Origin: Oceanobacillus neutriphilus | GTDB lineage: Bacteria > Bacillota > Bacilli > Bacillales > Amphibacillaceae | Direction of reading: 5' to 3' | Assembly: GCF_014645515.1 (NCBI RefSeq) | Contig: NZ_BMLW01000005.1 | Span: 186,001-250,000, forward strand | Length of the DNA: 64,000 bases | In this document: piece after piece, positions 1 through 8,376 of the stretch | Position numbering within the stretch: the first letter of the stretch is position 1 | How the letters are laid out: every line of letters starts with the position of its first letter | The notes under the pieces: generated by a model | Database searches by the model: none | Told to the model about the DNA's origin: nothing | The model's input: the letters and a program-made list of their open reading frames with translations, nothing else | Made by a program: the position numbers and the translations under genes

Positions 1-1423
1 TCATTTTTAAAATAAGTACGGCTGGTTTCCGATTAATAGAATACGTAATCATTGATTGAAAACGGTCAGCAGCACCGAAAAATAATGGTCCATCAATTGT
101 AAAAAAGACAAGCTGTGGGCATTTCGTTTCCAAGCTTTTGCTCCCATTTATTTCTTCTTTTAACTGATCAGGAACGACTTTTTCAATTCCTAATACTTCA
201 CTCATCCGTTTCACAAAGGAGAACATAGCCAGCAGCAATCCAATTTGAACGGCAATTGCCAAGTTAACAAAAACAGTTAATAGAAAGGTTACCGCAAGTA
301 CCAGTGAGTCACTGGATTTCAGCTTAATAATATGAGTAAATGACTTATATTCGCTCATATTTAAAGCAACACGCATTAATATAGGTGCCATACTTGCGAG
401 TGGAATATGTGAAGCAAAAGGTGCAAGCAGGAGAATAGTAATTAATACAAATGCTCCTTGAAAAATCCCGGAGAAAGGACTCACAGCCCCACTTTTAATA
501 TTTGTAGCTGTCCTGGCAATGGCACCTGTTGCCGGAATTCCTCCAAAAAGAGGAGTAACAAGGTTGGCAATACCTTGGCCAACAAGCTCTCTATTGGAGT
601 TATGCTTTTTCCCGGTCATACCATCCGCCACAACTGCAGATAATAAAGACTCAATACCTCCAAGCATGGCAATTACAAAAGCAGGCTGTAAAAGTGTCAC
701 TATTTTATTCCAGCTTAATTCAGGAAATTGGAAACTAGGCAGACTTTGTGAAATGCTGCCAAATGCAGTATGGATGGTGTCCACTTTTCCAGGGAAAAAT
801 AAGTATGCAACAATCGATGGAACCATTAAGGCAACTAATAATATAGGTGCTCTCGGGAAAAGTTTTGGAACAAAAATAAGAATGAGAACTCCAAGTGCCG
901 CAACGAAGATACTATATAAGTTCAGTGTTGAAAAATTTTGGATAATTTGAATGATATTTTCATGGAAATATTCTTTTTTCTCCATATTTTCCAGACCGAG
1001 AAAATTTTCAATTTGCCCGGTAAATATAATGATTGCAATCCCGGCCGTAAAACCAATTGTTACAGAACGGGGAATAAACTTGATAAGTCCTCCCAACTTA
1101 AAAACGCCCATCAATATGAGCATTATTCCAGCCATAAATCCTGCAATTAACAAATCTTCGTATCCGAATTCTAAAACAATTGCAAGCAAAATGGGTATAA
1201 AAGCTCCCGTAGGGCCGGCAATCTGGTAACGGGAACCACCGAAAAGGGCAACGAGAATCCCTGCAATAATTGTTGTATAAAGCCCATATTCGGGTTTCAC
1301 TCCAGAAGCAATCGCAAAAGCCATTCCAAGCGGTATTGCTACAATTCCTACTGTGATACCCGCAACCAAATCTCGCTTCAAATCGTTGGCGGTTAACCTA
1401 TTGAACCGATTATCTTTGAACAA
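1..1423 (-). CDS. SulP-family anion permease, 3' end outside window
   Basis: Inner-membrane SulP transporter (sulfate/bicarbonate-type anion uptake or exchange). I translated this frame from the minus strand; it is open across 474 codons to the window edge. The N-terminal region has the SulP pattern DLVAGITVGIVAIPLGMAFAIASG followed by many hydrophobic segments and the conserved GGIPATGAIARTATN stretch. The last ~45 visible residues (VFFTIDGPLFFGAADRF) start a cytoplasmic STAS domain, so perhaps 50-100 residues are missing. The start is a TTG 11 nt after AAGGAG (1435-1440); no ATG occurs near it. It lies downstream of the TPP riboswitch and 17-codon ORF, but a weak hairpin with a T-run at 1489-1507 separates them. 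The true anion is unknown. Confidence 0.9.
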   Translation of the reverse strand, partial: MFKDNRFNRLTANDLKRDLVAGITVGIVAIPLGMAFAIASGVKPEYGLYTTIIAGILVALFGGSRYQIAGPTGAFIPILLAIVLEFGYEDLLIAGFMAGIMLILMGVFKLGGLIKFIPRSVTIGFTAGIAIIIFTGQIENFLGLENMEKKEYFHENIIQIIQNFSTLNLYSIFVAALGVLILIFVPKLFPRAPILLVALMVPSIVAYLFFPGKVDTIHTAFGSISQSLPSFQFPELSWNKIVTLLQPAFVIAMLGGIESLLSAVVADGMTGKKHNSNRELVGQGIANLVTPLFGGIPATGAIARTATNIKSGAVSPFSGIFQGAFVLITILLLAPFASHIPLASMAPILMRVALNMSEYKSFTHIIKLKSSDSLVLAVTFLLTVFVNLAIAVQIGLLLAMFSFVKRMSEVLGIEKVVPDQLKEEINGSKSLETKCPQLVFFTIDGPLFFGAADRFQSMITYSINRKPAVLILKM

Positions 1424-1488
1424 TCTAAGTTCAGCTCCTTTTTATACTGTTTTCATCATAAGGCATGTTACTATAATAAGAATAAAAA

Positions 1489-1507
1489 CCTTTCCAATTC
1501 AGGAAAG
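1489..1507 (-). terminator. Weak hairpin plus T-run between mini-ORF and SulP gene
   Basis: On the minus strand CTTTCC and GGAAAG pair around a six-base loop and are followed by TTTTTATTCTTATT. The short stem makes this a weak intrinsic terminator candidate. If it works, the SulP gene is not under the upstream riboswitch. Confidence 0.4.
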
Positions 1508-1536
1508 AGTTTATTATTTTGCACGGTAAAAAGCCC

Positions 1537-1590
1537 TCATTGCTCCCAACTTTCCTTTGTTACAATTCGCATTTCACCAGTAAAATTCAT
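1537..1590 (-). pseudogene. 17-codon ORF behind TPP riboswitch, probable 5' remnant of tenA
   Basis: The ORF MNFTGEMRIVTKESWEQ has a textbook ribosome site (GAAGGAGG, seven bases before the ATG). The residues fit the N-terminus of TenA/thiaminase II proteins, which often read M-x-F-[ST]-x-x-x-R then W-E about eight residues later. TenA is about 220 residues and is a common first gene under Bacillus TPP riboswitches. No TenA-like sequence follows in any frame, so a deletion seems to have removed the rest. It could instead be a real leader peptide. The match is from memory of the family, not an alignment. Confidence 0.55.
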
Positions 1591-1598
1591 AAAAAAAT

Positions 1599-1635
1599 CC
1601 TCCTTCAATCTTTTTCTAAAGACTCATAGAAGGAA
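1599..1635 (-). promoter_or_regulatory. Ribosome-site-sequestering hairpin of the TPP riboswitch
   Basis: On the minus strand TTCCTTC (1635-1629) can pair with the GAAGGA of the ribosome site (1606-1601). An inner stem AGTCTTT/AAAGATT (1624-1618 with 1613-1607, one G-T pair) closes a four-base loop. Masking of the Shine-Dalgarno sequence is a usual translational expression platform, so the riboswitch looks able to act on the 17-codon ORF. Confidence 0.6.
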
Positions 1636-1696
1636 ATGTCCGCATACTAAAACATACACGCATAAAAACAGCGCATCGTTTATTTGCTTATTCTAC

Positions 1697-1775
1697 TTCC
1701 CTCCGCCGGTCCTAACCAGATCAGGTTCTAAGGGTGCTAAATATACATTTATCTCAGCCGTTGCGGCGCCCCCAG
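1697..1775 (-). promoter_or_regulatory. TPP (thi-box) riboswitch
   Basis: Read on the minus strand the element has the thi-box blocks in order: GGGGGCGCC, CGGCTGAGAT, CACCCTTAGAACCTGATCTG, GGTTAGGACCGGCGGAGGGA. These are the P1/P2 strands, the CUGAGA pyrimidine-sensing bulge and the ACCUGAUCUGG pyrophosphate-sensing arm. It should fold on thiamine pyrophosphate and lower expression of what follows. What follows is only the 17-codon ORF and, beyond a weak hairpin, the SulP gene; no intact thiamine gene is in reach. Confidence 0.95.
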
Positions 1776-1846
1776 TAGAAAATTTTGATTTATTCAATTG
1801 ACTCTTATGCTAGCAGAACAAATTTTTTAGTCAAGCCTTTGGGCCA

Positions 1847-2386
1847 TTACCATACCTGTCCGGGTTTTACTAGTCGTTCCATCGTACCGAGCGTTCTCGT
1901 GGTAGCTTTGCCTCCTGTATTTTTTTCTATTTCAGCAGTCGGATTACCTGGGCTGCTCTTTGGCTTGCGGGTAATTCCTAGCGCTGTAGCAGATATAATT
2001 TGAAAAATATCAACATCATCTTTATATTGGTCCACGGCAAATCCATAGAAAACTGTTTTTCTGCTTCAAAAAACGTAAAGGTTTTCCGGTAGGTCCTCAT
2101 CTCCTTGATTTTGAAATGGGTCACTGTCCAGAATCGTGATCAGTTCTTCAAAGGGTTTTATAAATACAGCATCGCTGTAACGCACTTTTTCTTCAAGAAT
2201 TATTGCCGCTTTTTCTACGACTTTTTCCGGCTCTTGTGCAAATAGAAGAACTGTACCATTTGTCTGGAACGATTTTACCCGCTTGGCTCCTGAATCTTTC
2301 AATACAGTTTCCAATATTTCTCTTGTGGGAGACCCCTTATGGCCAAGATTAAGATTTCGATAAAAAGCTGCATGTAATTGCGACAT
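1847..2386 (-). pseudogene. DUF1697 family gene with one in-frame stop
   Basis: The reading frame runs from an ATG (2386, good GGAGGTG site eight bases upstream) for 179 codons, the normal DUF1697 size, but codon 107 is TGA (2066-2068). The part before the stop (MSQLHAAFYRNLNLGHKGSP...) is the family N-terminus. The part after it, in the same frame, carries the C-terminal pattern KATTRTLGTMERLVK. The function of DUF1697 proteins is unknown. Since both halves are intact, the stop is either a recent nonsense change or a sequencing error; a GGA to TGA change would explain it. Confidence 0.8.
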
Positions 2387-2470
2387 GAATAACACCTCCA
2401 GATTCGACATACTTCGTTTGTAATACCGTATATTTGGAGCATTTGCAGGTAAATTCAAATAAAAATATTG

Positions 2471-2887
2471 CTAAAATACTTTCAGCTGGTTCATAAAATC
2501 TATAACGTCTGAAGAAACCCAATAATCTTTTATTTTATGATTTTCAATAAAGAAAATATCGGTACCATCAAAAGAAACAAGCTTGCCCTTTTCAACTTTT
2601 GCGCCTTCCATTTTACCTTTATAAACACCCTTAAAATTCCAGCGCGCCGAGACATAATTTCGATCTTCTATAGGTCCAACTATAAGTGACATTTCTACAT
2701 CATCAAAATAAACTTTAGCTGATTCCACAACATCTTTCAAAGCAGCAAGCCCCTTTGTGCTTTCTGAATCTTTCCCATCTATTCTGGATTGATGAACGAC
2801 GCAATCCTCATCTGTAATATCATTAAGAAAAGATACATCCTTGTTCCAGGCCATCATCCAGATTTGATAAATTTCTTTTCCGCTCAT
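2471..2887 (-). CDS. SnoaL/NTF2-like fold protein
   Basis: A soluble protein of about 138 residues with the small alpha+beta-barrel pattern of SnoaL-like polyketide-cyclase/ester-cyclase relatives: an N-terminal helix (IYQIWMMAWNKDVSFL), a region of changing polarity, and C-terminal strands (KGKLVSFDGTDIFFIENHKIKDYWVSSDVIDFMNQL). The pattern F-x-I-E-N-x-K-I-x-[DE]-x-W is typical. The fold is used by enzymes and ligand-binding proteins, so no substrate can be named. I chose the ATG at 2887 over an upstream GTG because AAAGGTG is nine bases away. It stands alone and is read toward the DUF1697 pseudogene. Confidence 0.75.
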   Translation of the reverse strand: MSGKEIYQIWMMAWNKDVSFLNDITDEDCVVHQSRIDGKDSESTKGLAALKDVVESAKVYFDDVEMSLIVGPIEDRNYVSARWNFKGVYKGKMEGAKVEKGKLVSFDGTDIFFIENHKIKDYWVSSDVIDFMNQLKVF

Positions 2888-3192
2888 AAAAAAGAACACC
2901 TTTCTTACTTTTATATAATAGATTTTTGATACTTGTATTTAATTTAACTGACTATTCAGCAGTATTCAAGTTATACTATTAATAATCCACTTTATTAGAA
3001 ATAAAAAATATCAAATCTTATGTACGGGAAGCTTTATCTATCTGGGTCTTCGTTTAAACATAAACTCCCCTTAAAACAGTTTTTTCGTGTCTGCTCTAAG
3101 GGGAGGATTAAAATATCCGTATCAGGCGTTACCTATCTTTATTACTATCCATTTCTTAAATTCAGTCCGGTATCCCACCTTATTTCTTCTAT

Positions 3193-3591
3193 CTATTGCT
3201 TCATCCACATCGGTTCCAGCATATTTCCATCAATATCAGATACTTCCAAGCCATACATTTGCTCTTCCGGCACTCCCGTCTCAACACGGTAAGCATCGCC
3301 GCCATTTTCCTTCGCTAATCGTCCGAATTCTTTAACGGCTTCTGCGTTTTCCAGGCTGAAACAGATTAAGGCAGCATTTTCTTTCTGTGTATCAGCAATC
3401 TTTTTACCTCTAAGAAACTGTTGATAAAAAGAATGCTCTAACAGCATGATATAAAAATTTTCGTCCCAAACCATACAGCTTGCATGAACATCAGAGAAGT
3501 CATCGTTCTTCTTAAATCCAAGTTTTTCGTAAAAATCAGTGGCATCTGCTACATTCTTGACTGGAAAGTTAACAAAAATCATTGTACTCAT
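3193..3591 (-). CDS. VOC-superfamily (glyoxalase/bleomycin-resistance fold) protein
   Basis: A 132-residue vicinal-oxygen-chelate protein. It opens with a beta-strand and the family element FVNFPVKNVADATDFYEKLGF and ends with the second motif GLEVSDIDGNMLEPMWM. Two repeated beta-alpha-beta-beta-beta units form a metal site in this family; the closing EPMWM supplies the usual glutamate. This subgroup (PhnB/YaeR-like single-domain proteins) is mostly of unknown substrate, and resistance should not be assumed. An AAAGGAGG site lies just upstream. An unusual repeated sequence lies about 90-145 bases upstream of the start (3681-3736). Confidence 0.85.
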   Translation of the reverse strand: MSTMIFVNFPVKNVADATDFYEKLGFKKNDDFSDVHASCMVWDENFYIMLLEHSFYQQFLRGKKIADTQKENAALICFSLENAEAVKEFGRLAKENGGDAYRVETGVPEEQMYGLEVSDIDGNMLEPMWMKQ

Positions 3592-3680
3592 TAAAAAAGC
3601 CTCCTTTTTTTAACATTTTACTATAAACGAATTTTAATAGTTTCTTCTCGATTGCTTATATTTAATTATTTTTTTATTCT

Positions 3681-3736
3681 ACAAACCTCCTTTTCACATT
3701 CTTCTCTAGCATGTATTCACATCAAGGTAGCCGTAT
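3681..3736 (-). repeat. Intergenic repeat copy A, dyad plus AGGAGGTTTGT
   Basis: This stretch is about 75-80% identical by eye to 12853-12911. On the minus strand both copies have CTACC[CT]TGA, a dyad (TGTGAATACA here), CTAGAGAA, AATGTG and AGGAGGTTTGTA. No ORF starts after the AGGAGG in this copy. The dyad next to a TTGATG hexamer resembles MerR-family operator promoters, which is inference only. Confidence 0.55.
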
Positions 3737-3865
3737 TATTTTTGTCATTTCATCAAAACCTCCTATTGCATAATGAGATGGTATTTGCTGAATTTCAATC
3801 CAAATCCCCGGAAACCAAAATAAAATCTGTTGTATAATAGAAGAAATATAAAAAGGATGATTTTT

Positions 3866-5254
3866 ATGACTATTAATTCTTTTGAAGACTATCCAATGAC
3901 TTGGACGCCATCGATTGATAAAAATAAAAAACCAATTTATCAGGCGCTCGCCAAACAGTTAGAGGACGATATTTTAAACGGCGTCTTACTGCCAGGAACG
4001 AAGCTGCCTCCTCAACGGGAGCTGGCTGATTATTTAAATTTAAACTTAAGCACCATATCGAAGGCTTTTAAAATGTGCGGATTAAAAGGCTTGTTAAGTT
4101 CATCTGTCGGCAGCGGAACATTTGTAGCGTATGATGCTATGTCAAATGCCTATTTACTGGAGGATACGAAACCGAAGCATTTAATAGAAATGGGAGCTAC
4201 ACTGCCAGATAATGATTCGTATCGATTACTGCAGCTTCAGTTGAAAAACATGGTGCAGGAAAACGATTTTGAAAAATGGTTCGGTTATGGCCGTGCAGGT
4301 GACAGCCTTTGGCAAAAAGATGCAGCTGTAAAATTTATAAAAAGAGGCGGCTTTGAAACTACTGTTGATCATATTCTATTTGCAAATGGCGGTCAGAATG
4401 CAATTACGGCTACGCTGGCAAGTCTCTATAAATCTGGTGATCGTATTGGCGCTGATTCCCATACTTATCCCGGGTTAAAAACAGTTGCAGCGATGTTTGG
4501 GATACAGATTGTACCAATAAAAGCTGAGAATCATGTGATGAGTCCATCTGCCTTTGAGGATGCGTGTAAAAACGAACATATAAAAGGTATCTACTTAGTC
4601 CCTGATTATCATAATCCAACAGCTTGCTGTATGCCGGTTGAAACTCGAAAAGAAATCGCAGATATTGCCAAAAAGCATAATAAAATAATTATTGAAGATG
4701 CTACATATAATCTTCATCATATTGACCCATTGCCGGCGATTGCATCATTTGCACCTGAGCAGACCATCTATATTGCAAGTTTATCAAAGTCCATTGCCCC
4801 GGGATTACGTTTAGCTTATATAGCCGTGCCAAACCAATTCAAGGAGAAGATTTCAAAAGCACTGTATAATTTAAATATATCTGTCTCTTCCTTGCTTGCA
4901 GAATTAGCGGCACGCACTATTGTTTCCAATCAGTTCGAAGGTTTAATTAAAGCTCATCGTGCAGAGGCTGTTCGCAGAAATAAAATGGTAGATTACTATC
5001 TTGCTGATTATACATGCTTAGGAGCTGAAATAGGAATTTTCCGCTGGCTGCTTTTGCCTGAAGGAATGACAGGCGCCAAATTTGAATTGCTTGCTGCCCA
5101 TCAAGGGGTGCAGGTATATGCAGCTGAACGTTTTGTGGTAGGAAATAGCTGCCCGGATAGAGCTGTAAGGGTGGCTGTTTGTGCACCAGAAACAATGGAA
5201 GAGCTCGAGCGGGGATTAATAATCCTTGAGGGGTTACTAAAAAGTATTCACTGA
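3866..5254 (+). CDS. MocR/PdxR-type GntR regulator with aminotransferase domain
   Basis: A transcription factor of 462 residues in two parts. The GntR winged helix is at about residues 15-85 (PIYQALAKQLEDDILNGVLLPGTKLPPQRELADYLNLNLSTISKAFKMC). A fold-type I aminotransferase domain follows, with PDYHNPTACCMP, the PLP-aspartate region IIEDATYNL and the Schiff-base lysine in ASLSKSIAPGLRLAY. MocR proteins sense PLP, amines or amino acids and usually regulate a neighbouring gene. I preferred the ATG at 3866 (AAGGATGA site) to an ATG 36 bases upstream that lacks one. The convergent MFS gene at 5351-6688 or the divergent VOC gene may be the target. Confidence 0.9.
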   Translation: MTINSFEDYPMTWTPSIDKNKKPIYQALAKQLEDDILNGVLLPGTKLPPQRELADYLNLNLSTISKAFKMCGLKGLLSSSVGSGTFVAYDAMSNAYLLEDTKPKHLIEMGATLPDNDSYRLLQLQLKNMVQENDFEKWFGYGRAGDSLWQKDAAVKFIKRGGFETTVDHILFANGGQNAITATLASLYKSGDRIGADSHTYPGLKTVAAMFGIQIVPIKAENHVMSPSAFEDACKNEHIKGIYLVPDYHNPTACCMPVETRKEIADIAKKHNKIIIEDATYNLHHIDPLPAIASFAPEQTIYIASLSKSIAPGLRLAYIAVPNQFKEKISKALYNLNISVSSLLAELAARTIVSNQFEGLIKAHRAEAVRRNKMVDYYLADYTCLGAEIGIFRWLLLPEGMTGAKFELLAAHQGVQVYAAERFVVGNSCPDRAVRVAVCAPETMEELERGLIILEGLLKSIH

Positions 5255-5272
5255 TTTAAATAATTGAAATAC

Positions 5273-5304
5273 GCCTGAATCTATTAACATAACAAGATTC
5301 AGGC
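5273..5304. terminator. Bidirectional terminator hairpin
   Basis: GCCTGAATC and GATTCAGGC form a perfect nine-pair stem with a 14-base loop between the convergent MocR and MFS genes; AT-rich sequence flanks both sides. Confidence 0.8.
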
Positions 5305-5350
5305 ATTAATTTATTAATAAAAATTACTATTTTTTTAAGTTTTCTATCCT

Positions 5351-6688
5351 TCATACTGATTTTCTATTAACTTCATCAGGTTTCTGCTGCTTATTAATAT
5401 CCGCCCATATAATTACAGGGATTAAGAGCAACGAGAGGATAGCTCCGCCTATGGAAAGAAAGGCATAGCTGGAATTTGCCACAATCAGACCGGATATTCC
5501 TCCGCCCAGTGCTCCAGATAAAGCAATCCAGACATCCACTGTCCCCTGCGTTTTTGCTCTATTATCTAGGGAAGTAGAATCTACAAGAATCGCTGTTCCA
5601 CTTATTAAACCGAAATTCCATCCCAGTCCAAGTAAAACTAGTGCCCCGATAAGTGCTGTCATTGAATCTGCAGGTCCAAAAGCTGCTAAAACACCTGAAG
5701 CTAGAAGTGTAACAGCAGAGGCTGCTGCCATCGTCCCCCGCCCCACTCTATCAACAAGGCTGCCTGTAATCAGAGATGGAAGATACATCGCCCCAACGTG
5801 AAAGCCGATAACCAGCCCGACTGCTTGCAAATCATGACCGTGATGTCCCATATGTATTGGAGTCATTGTCATAATGGCAATCATAACAAACTGAGTCAAA
5901 ATCATAACTGCAGCTCCTGCCAATATACCACGTTTGTTTTTTGGCAATAATTCAGTATCTTGTTCTGAGTGTATATTATTAGCCCTTCTCTTTGCCCTTA
6001 ATATTCCTTCGGCTACAAGAAGAGGATCAGGGCGAAGATAAAATAAGAGAACTAATCCTGCAAGTATGTATGCTGCAGCTGCTAAAATAAATGGTCCAGC
6101 TAAAGCTGGTATGCCTAAAAGATCCGCGAACCCCCCCATAACTTCTACTAAATTCGGTCCAGCTACAGCACCAAATGTCGTAGAAACCATTGCCATACTC
6201 ACTGCTTTGGCTCTTTGGTTAGAATTTGCCAAATCTGTCCCGGCATATCGTGCCTGTAAATTGGTAGCTGATCCCGCACCATAAATAAACAGTGAAATAA
6301 ATAGCAGCACAATACTGCCCATTAATGCGGAAATAACTACCCCAATCGCACCAATTCCTCCAGTTAAAAAACCTGCCGAAAGCCCAAAACGCCTGCCAAA
6401 ACGCTGAGAAAACCGTCCTACCAGTAATGCAGACCCGGCAGAGCCTAATGTAAATAACGCAGTAGGTACTCCTGTCACACTGTCTGTACCCAGCATATCC
6501 TGAGCCAGAAGTGCTCCAACTGTAATTCCTGCTGCGAGTCCTGCTCCTCCGAATATTTGAGACATAATAACGACAATTAATGTTTTCTTATATAACTGTT
6601 TTTGTTTTTCCGGAGAATCAATGTAAGGCTGCAGCCAAGATTCGTTATCTCCGGTTTTTATTTCATTTTCTCCCAACACTTTCCCCAC
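5351..6688 (-). CDS. Major facilitator superfamily transporter
   Basis: A 12-helix MFS carrier of about 445 residues in the cytoplasmic membrane. It shows the motif-A-like loop LLVGRFSQRFGRRFG between helices 2 and 3 and a second copy, LITGSLVDRVGRG, in the second half. It is probably a drug/metabolite efflux or small-solute proton-linked carrier; the substrate is not readable. A charged stretch (RAKRRANNIHSEQD) forms the central loop. The start is doubtful: a GTG at 6688 is used here, but GTG/TTG codons 4-5 sit closer to a GGTGGGG ribosome site. Confidence 0.85.
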   Translation of the reverse strand: MGKVLGENEIKTGDNESWLQPYIDSPEKQKQLYKKTLIVVIMSQIFGGAGLAAGITVGALLAQDMLGTDSVTGVPTALFTLGSAGSALLVGRFSQRFGRRFGLSAGFLTGGIGAIGVVISALMGSIVLLFISLFIYGAGSATNLQARYAGTDLANSNQRAKAVSMAMVSTTFGAVAGPNLVEVMGGFADLLGIPALAGPFILAAAAYILAGLVLLFYLRPDPLLVAEGILRAKRRANNIHSEQDTELLPKNKRGILAGAAVMILTQFVMIAIMTMTPIHMGHHGHDLQAVGLVIGFHVGAMYLPSLITGSLVDRVGRGTMAAASAVTLLASGVLAAFGPADSMTALIGALVLLGLGWNFGLISGTAILVDSTSLDNRAKTQGTVDVWIALSGALGGGISGLIVANSSYAFLSIGGAILSLLLIPVIIWADINKQQKPDEVNRKSV

Positions 6689-6874
6689 CTTTGTCCTAAA
6701 ACCAGTACTTTTTTAATAACAATCATAATATTTAGATATCTTATCACGAATAAAAAAGCCACACAACATATTAATTGTATGGCGAACAATATTTTTATTT
6801 TTTATATTAGAGATTAATCGTTTCTAGTTTAAAATTAAATCATATATCGTCATATGATTGCCCGAATCATTGCT

Positions 6875-7582
6875 TCATTCAATCCATTCCTTCACCTGCT
6901 GATAGGACTCTTCCTCCAAGCCAGTAAATAATCGAACCCATCCTCTATCTAAATAAAGCACATCCCCTTCCTGCATTTCCTCAACAATGTTTGTGCTGAT
7001 AAGAATGATACTATGAAAAGCATATCTGCGCAGAAAGCGGTCAAAATAATATCTTTCCATCTGATCTAATGCTTCAAACGGTTCGTCTAAAATACAAATT
7101 TGCGGCTGATTAATTAATGCTTGAATCAAGCCCACCTTTTTTAATTGTCCACCTGATAAGGTAAACAAAGCTTTTCTGCGAATCGGGTACAAGTTTGTTT
7201 CTTCTAACCATTTGTGTACTATGTTCTTTACATGCCGTCGTGGAATCCCTTTATGAGTTGCCATATATTGCAAATACCGTTCAATGGACAGCTCTGCATA
7301 ACCTGTAAATTCCTGGGGCATATAGCCAATTGTTCTTCTTATTTCCTCCGTCGTTAAACTTTTACGCTGAAAGACTGTTTGCTGATTCTCTACCAGCTTT
7401 GTATATTCAATCGTTCCTGCTGTTGGCTGAAGTGCAGTTGCACACATCTTCAGCAATGTGCTTTTCCCGGAACCATTTTTGCCGATAATATAGGTGATGC
7501 CTGTAGTGATTTCACATGATAGCTGGTCTAATATGCGTTGCCCTTTTATTTCATAAGTCACATTATTTAATGCTAATCTCAT
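6875..7582 (-). CDS. ABC transporter ATP-binding protein, last gene of the sigma/ABC operon
   Basis: A 235-residue cytoplasmic ABC ATPase. Walker A is GKNGSGKST (about 34-42), the Q-loop is GYMPQEF, the signature is LSGGQLKK (about 142) and Walker B is ICILDEPFEALD. Its start overlaps the stop of the upstream membrane gene by four bases, so the two are surely translated together; the 7579-8376 protein is its likely membrane partner. It lacks the long C-terminal region of drug-exporter ATPases. The ABC-2 type partner suggests export or membrane-stress defence. It is the last gene before about 190 bases of AT-rich spacer. Confidence 0.9.
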   Translation of the reverse strand: MRLALNNVTYEIKGQRILDQLSCEITTGITYIIGKNGSGKSTLLKMCATALQPTAGTIEYTKLVENQQTVFQRKSLTTEEIRRTIGYMPQEFTGYAELSIERYLQYMATHKGIPRRHVKNIVHKWLEETNLYPIRRKALFTLSGGQLKKVGLIQALINQPQICILDEPFEALDQMERYYFDRFLRRYAFHSIILISTNIVEEMQEGDVLYLDRGWVRLFTGLEEESYQQVKEWIE

Positions 7583-8376
7583 TGTGCACCCTTCTCCCGT
7601 TTAAGAATAATGGAGCCAAGCAGTAAAATAGAGATGAGCATAAGTAATACATTCGCTGATACAAACCAATCACTTTCGGGCAAGCGGAACAAGGATAATG
7701 CCTGTACTTGACTATCTAACAGCATTTGCACGAACCAAAGAAAGGCTGTAATGATTGTTCCAGCTCTTCCGCCCAGCCAAAATGTGCTGACAAAGCCAAC
7801 TGTTCCAAAGAAAAACAATGGGGTAAAGGTGCCGAAAAAATAGGCTGCTGTACTTGCTGACCCTAATAAGAAAAAGCTCAATGGCAAGGCAAGAGTAAGC
7901 TGTACACCCATTACAATCACAAAGCGGGCAAACATTTGTTGAATGAGCGGATAATAACTAAGCTCTTCAAGCGCAGCGTTTCCTTCATTTCTCGGGCGGA
8001 ATGCGTAAGCGATAAGAACAATCATCAGGAAACTCATCCCTTTTAACCATATTGAAAAACTTGATTCTCCTGGATCATTTCCATATACGGAAATAGTTAA
8101 TATAAGCATCACAATTGCAGTTGAAATCCAGCTGCGCATACCATAAAATGTCCATTGTGAGGCTAGCAGATCAACCATTTGTTCAAAAGGGGTACGCGAT
8201 TTCTGTAATTGTTCGAGTTCAGTACGCATATTTTGCGGCTGTTCTTCAGCTGCCTGGTTTCGGATATTTTCCAGTAATGTAAATGTCTGCTCTCGTGTAG
8301 GCTCTGGTGCAGTAAAGCGTTCCATTCGGCTCTTCCATTCCTTCTCAAGTTCATATAATTCCTTATTCTCACTCAT
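7579..8376 (-). CDS. Membrane protein, probable ABC-2 permease and possible sigma-factor partner
   Basis: About 265 residues: a charged cytoplasmic N-terminus of ~90 residues (ENKELYELEKEWKSRMERF...), then about six hydrophobic helices in pairs. I see no named domain. It overlaps the ECF sigma gene by eight bases and the ATPase gene by four. ECF sigma genes are usually followed by a membrane anti-sigma factor with a cytoplasmic N-terminus, so this protein may be anti-sigma factor, permease, or both. The ATG at 8376 has GGAGG 11 bases upstream; an in-frame upstream start at 8421 lies inside the sigma gene and has no site. Confidence 0.7.
   Translation of the reverse strand: MSENKELYELEKEWKSRMERFTAPEPTREQTFTLLENIRNQAAEEQPQNMRTELEQLQKSRTPFEQMVDLLASQWTFYGMRSWISTAIVMLILTISVYGNDPGESSFSIWLKGMSFLMIVLIAYAFRPRNEGNAALEELSYYPLIQQMFARFVIVMGVQLTLALPLSFFLLGSASTAAYFFGTFTPLFFFGTVGFVSTFWLGGRAGTIITAFLWFVQMLLDSQVQALSLFRLPESDWFVSANVLLMLISILLLGSIILKREKGAQ

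Noticed and set aside
519-950. Plus-strand ORF of 143 codons within the first kilobase
   Set aside because: It lies opposite the SulP frame, has no ribosome site and its residues are those expected from the reverse of a membrane-protein gene.
3193-3591. Bleomycin or fosfomycin resistance gene
   Set aside because: The VOC fold alone does not show resistance; no FosB-type or Ble-type specific motif is visible.
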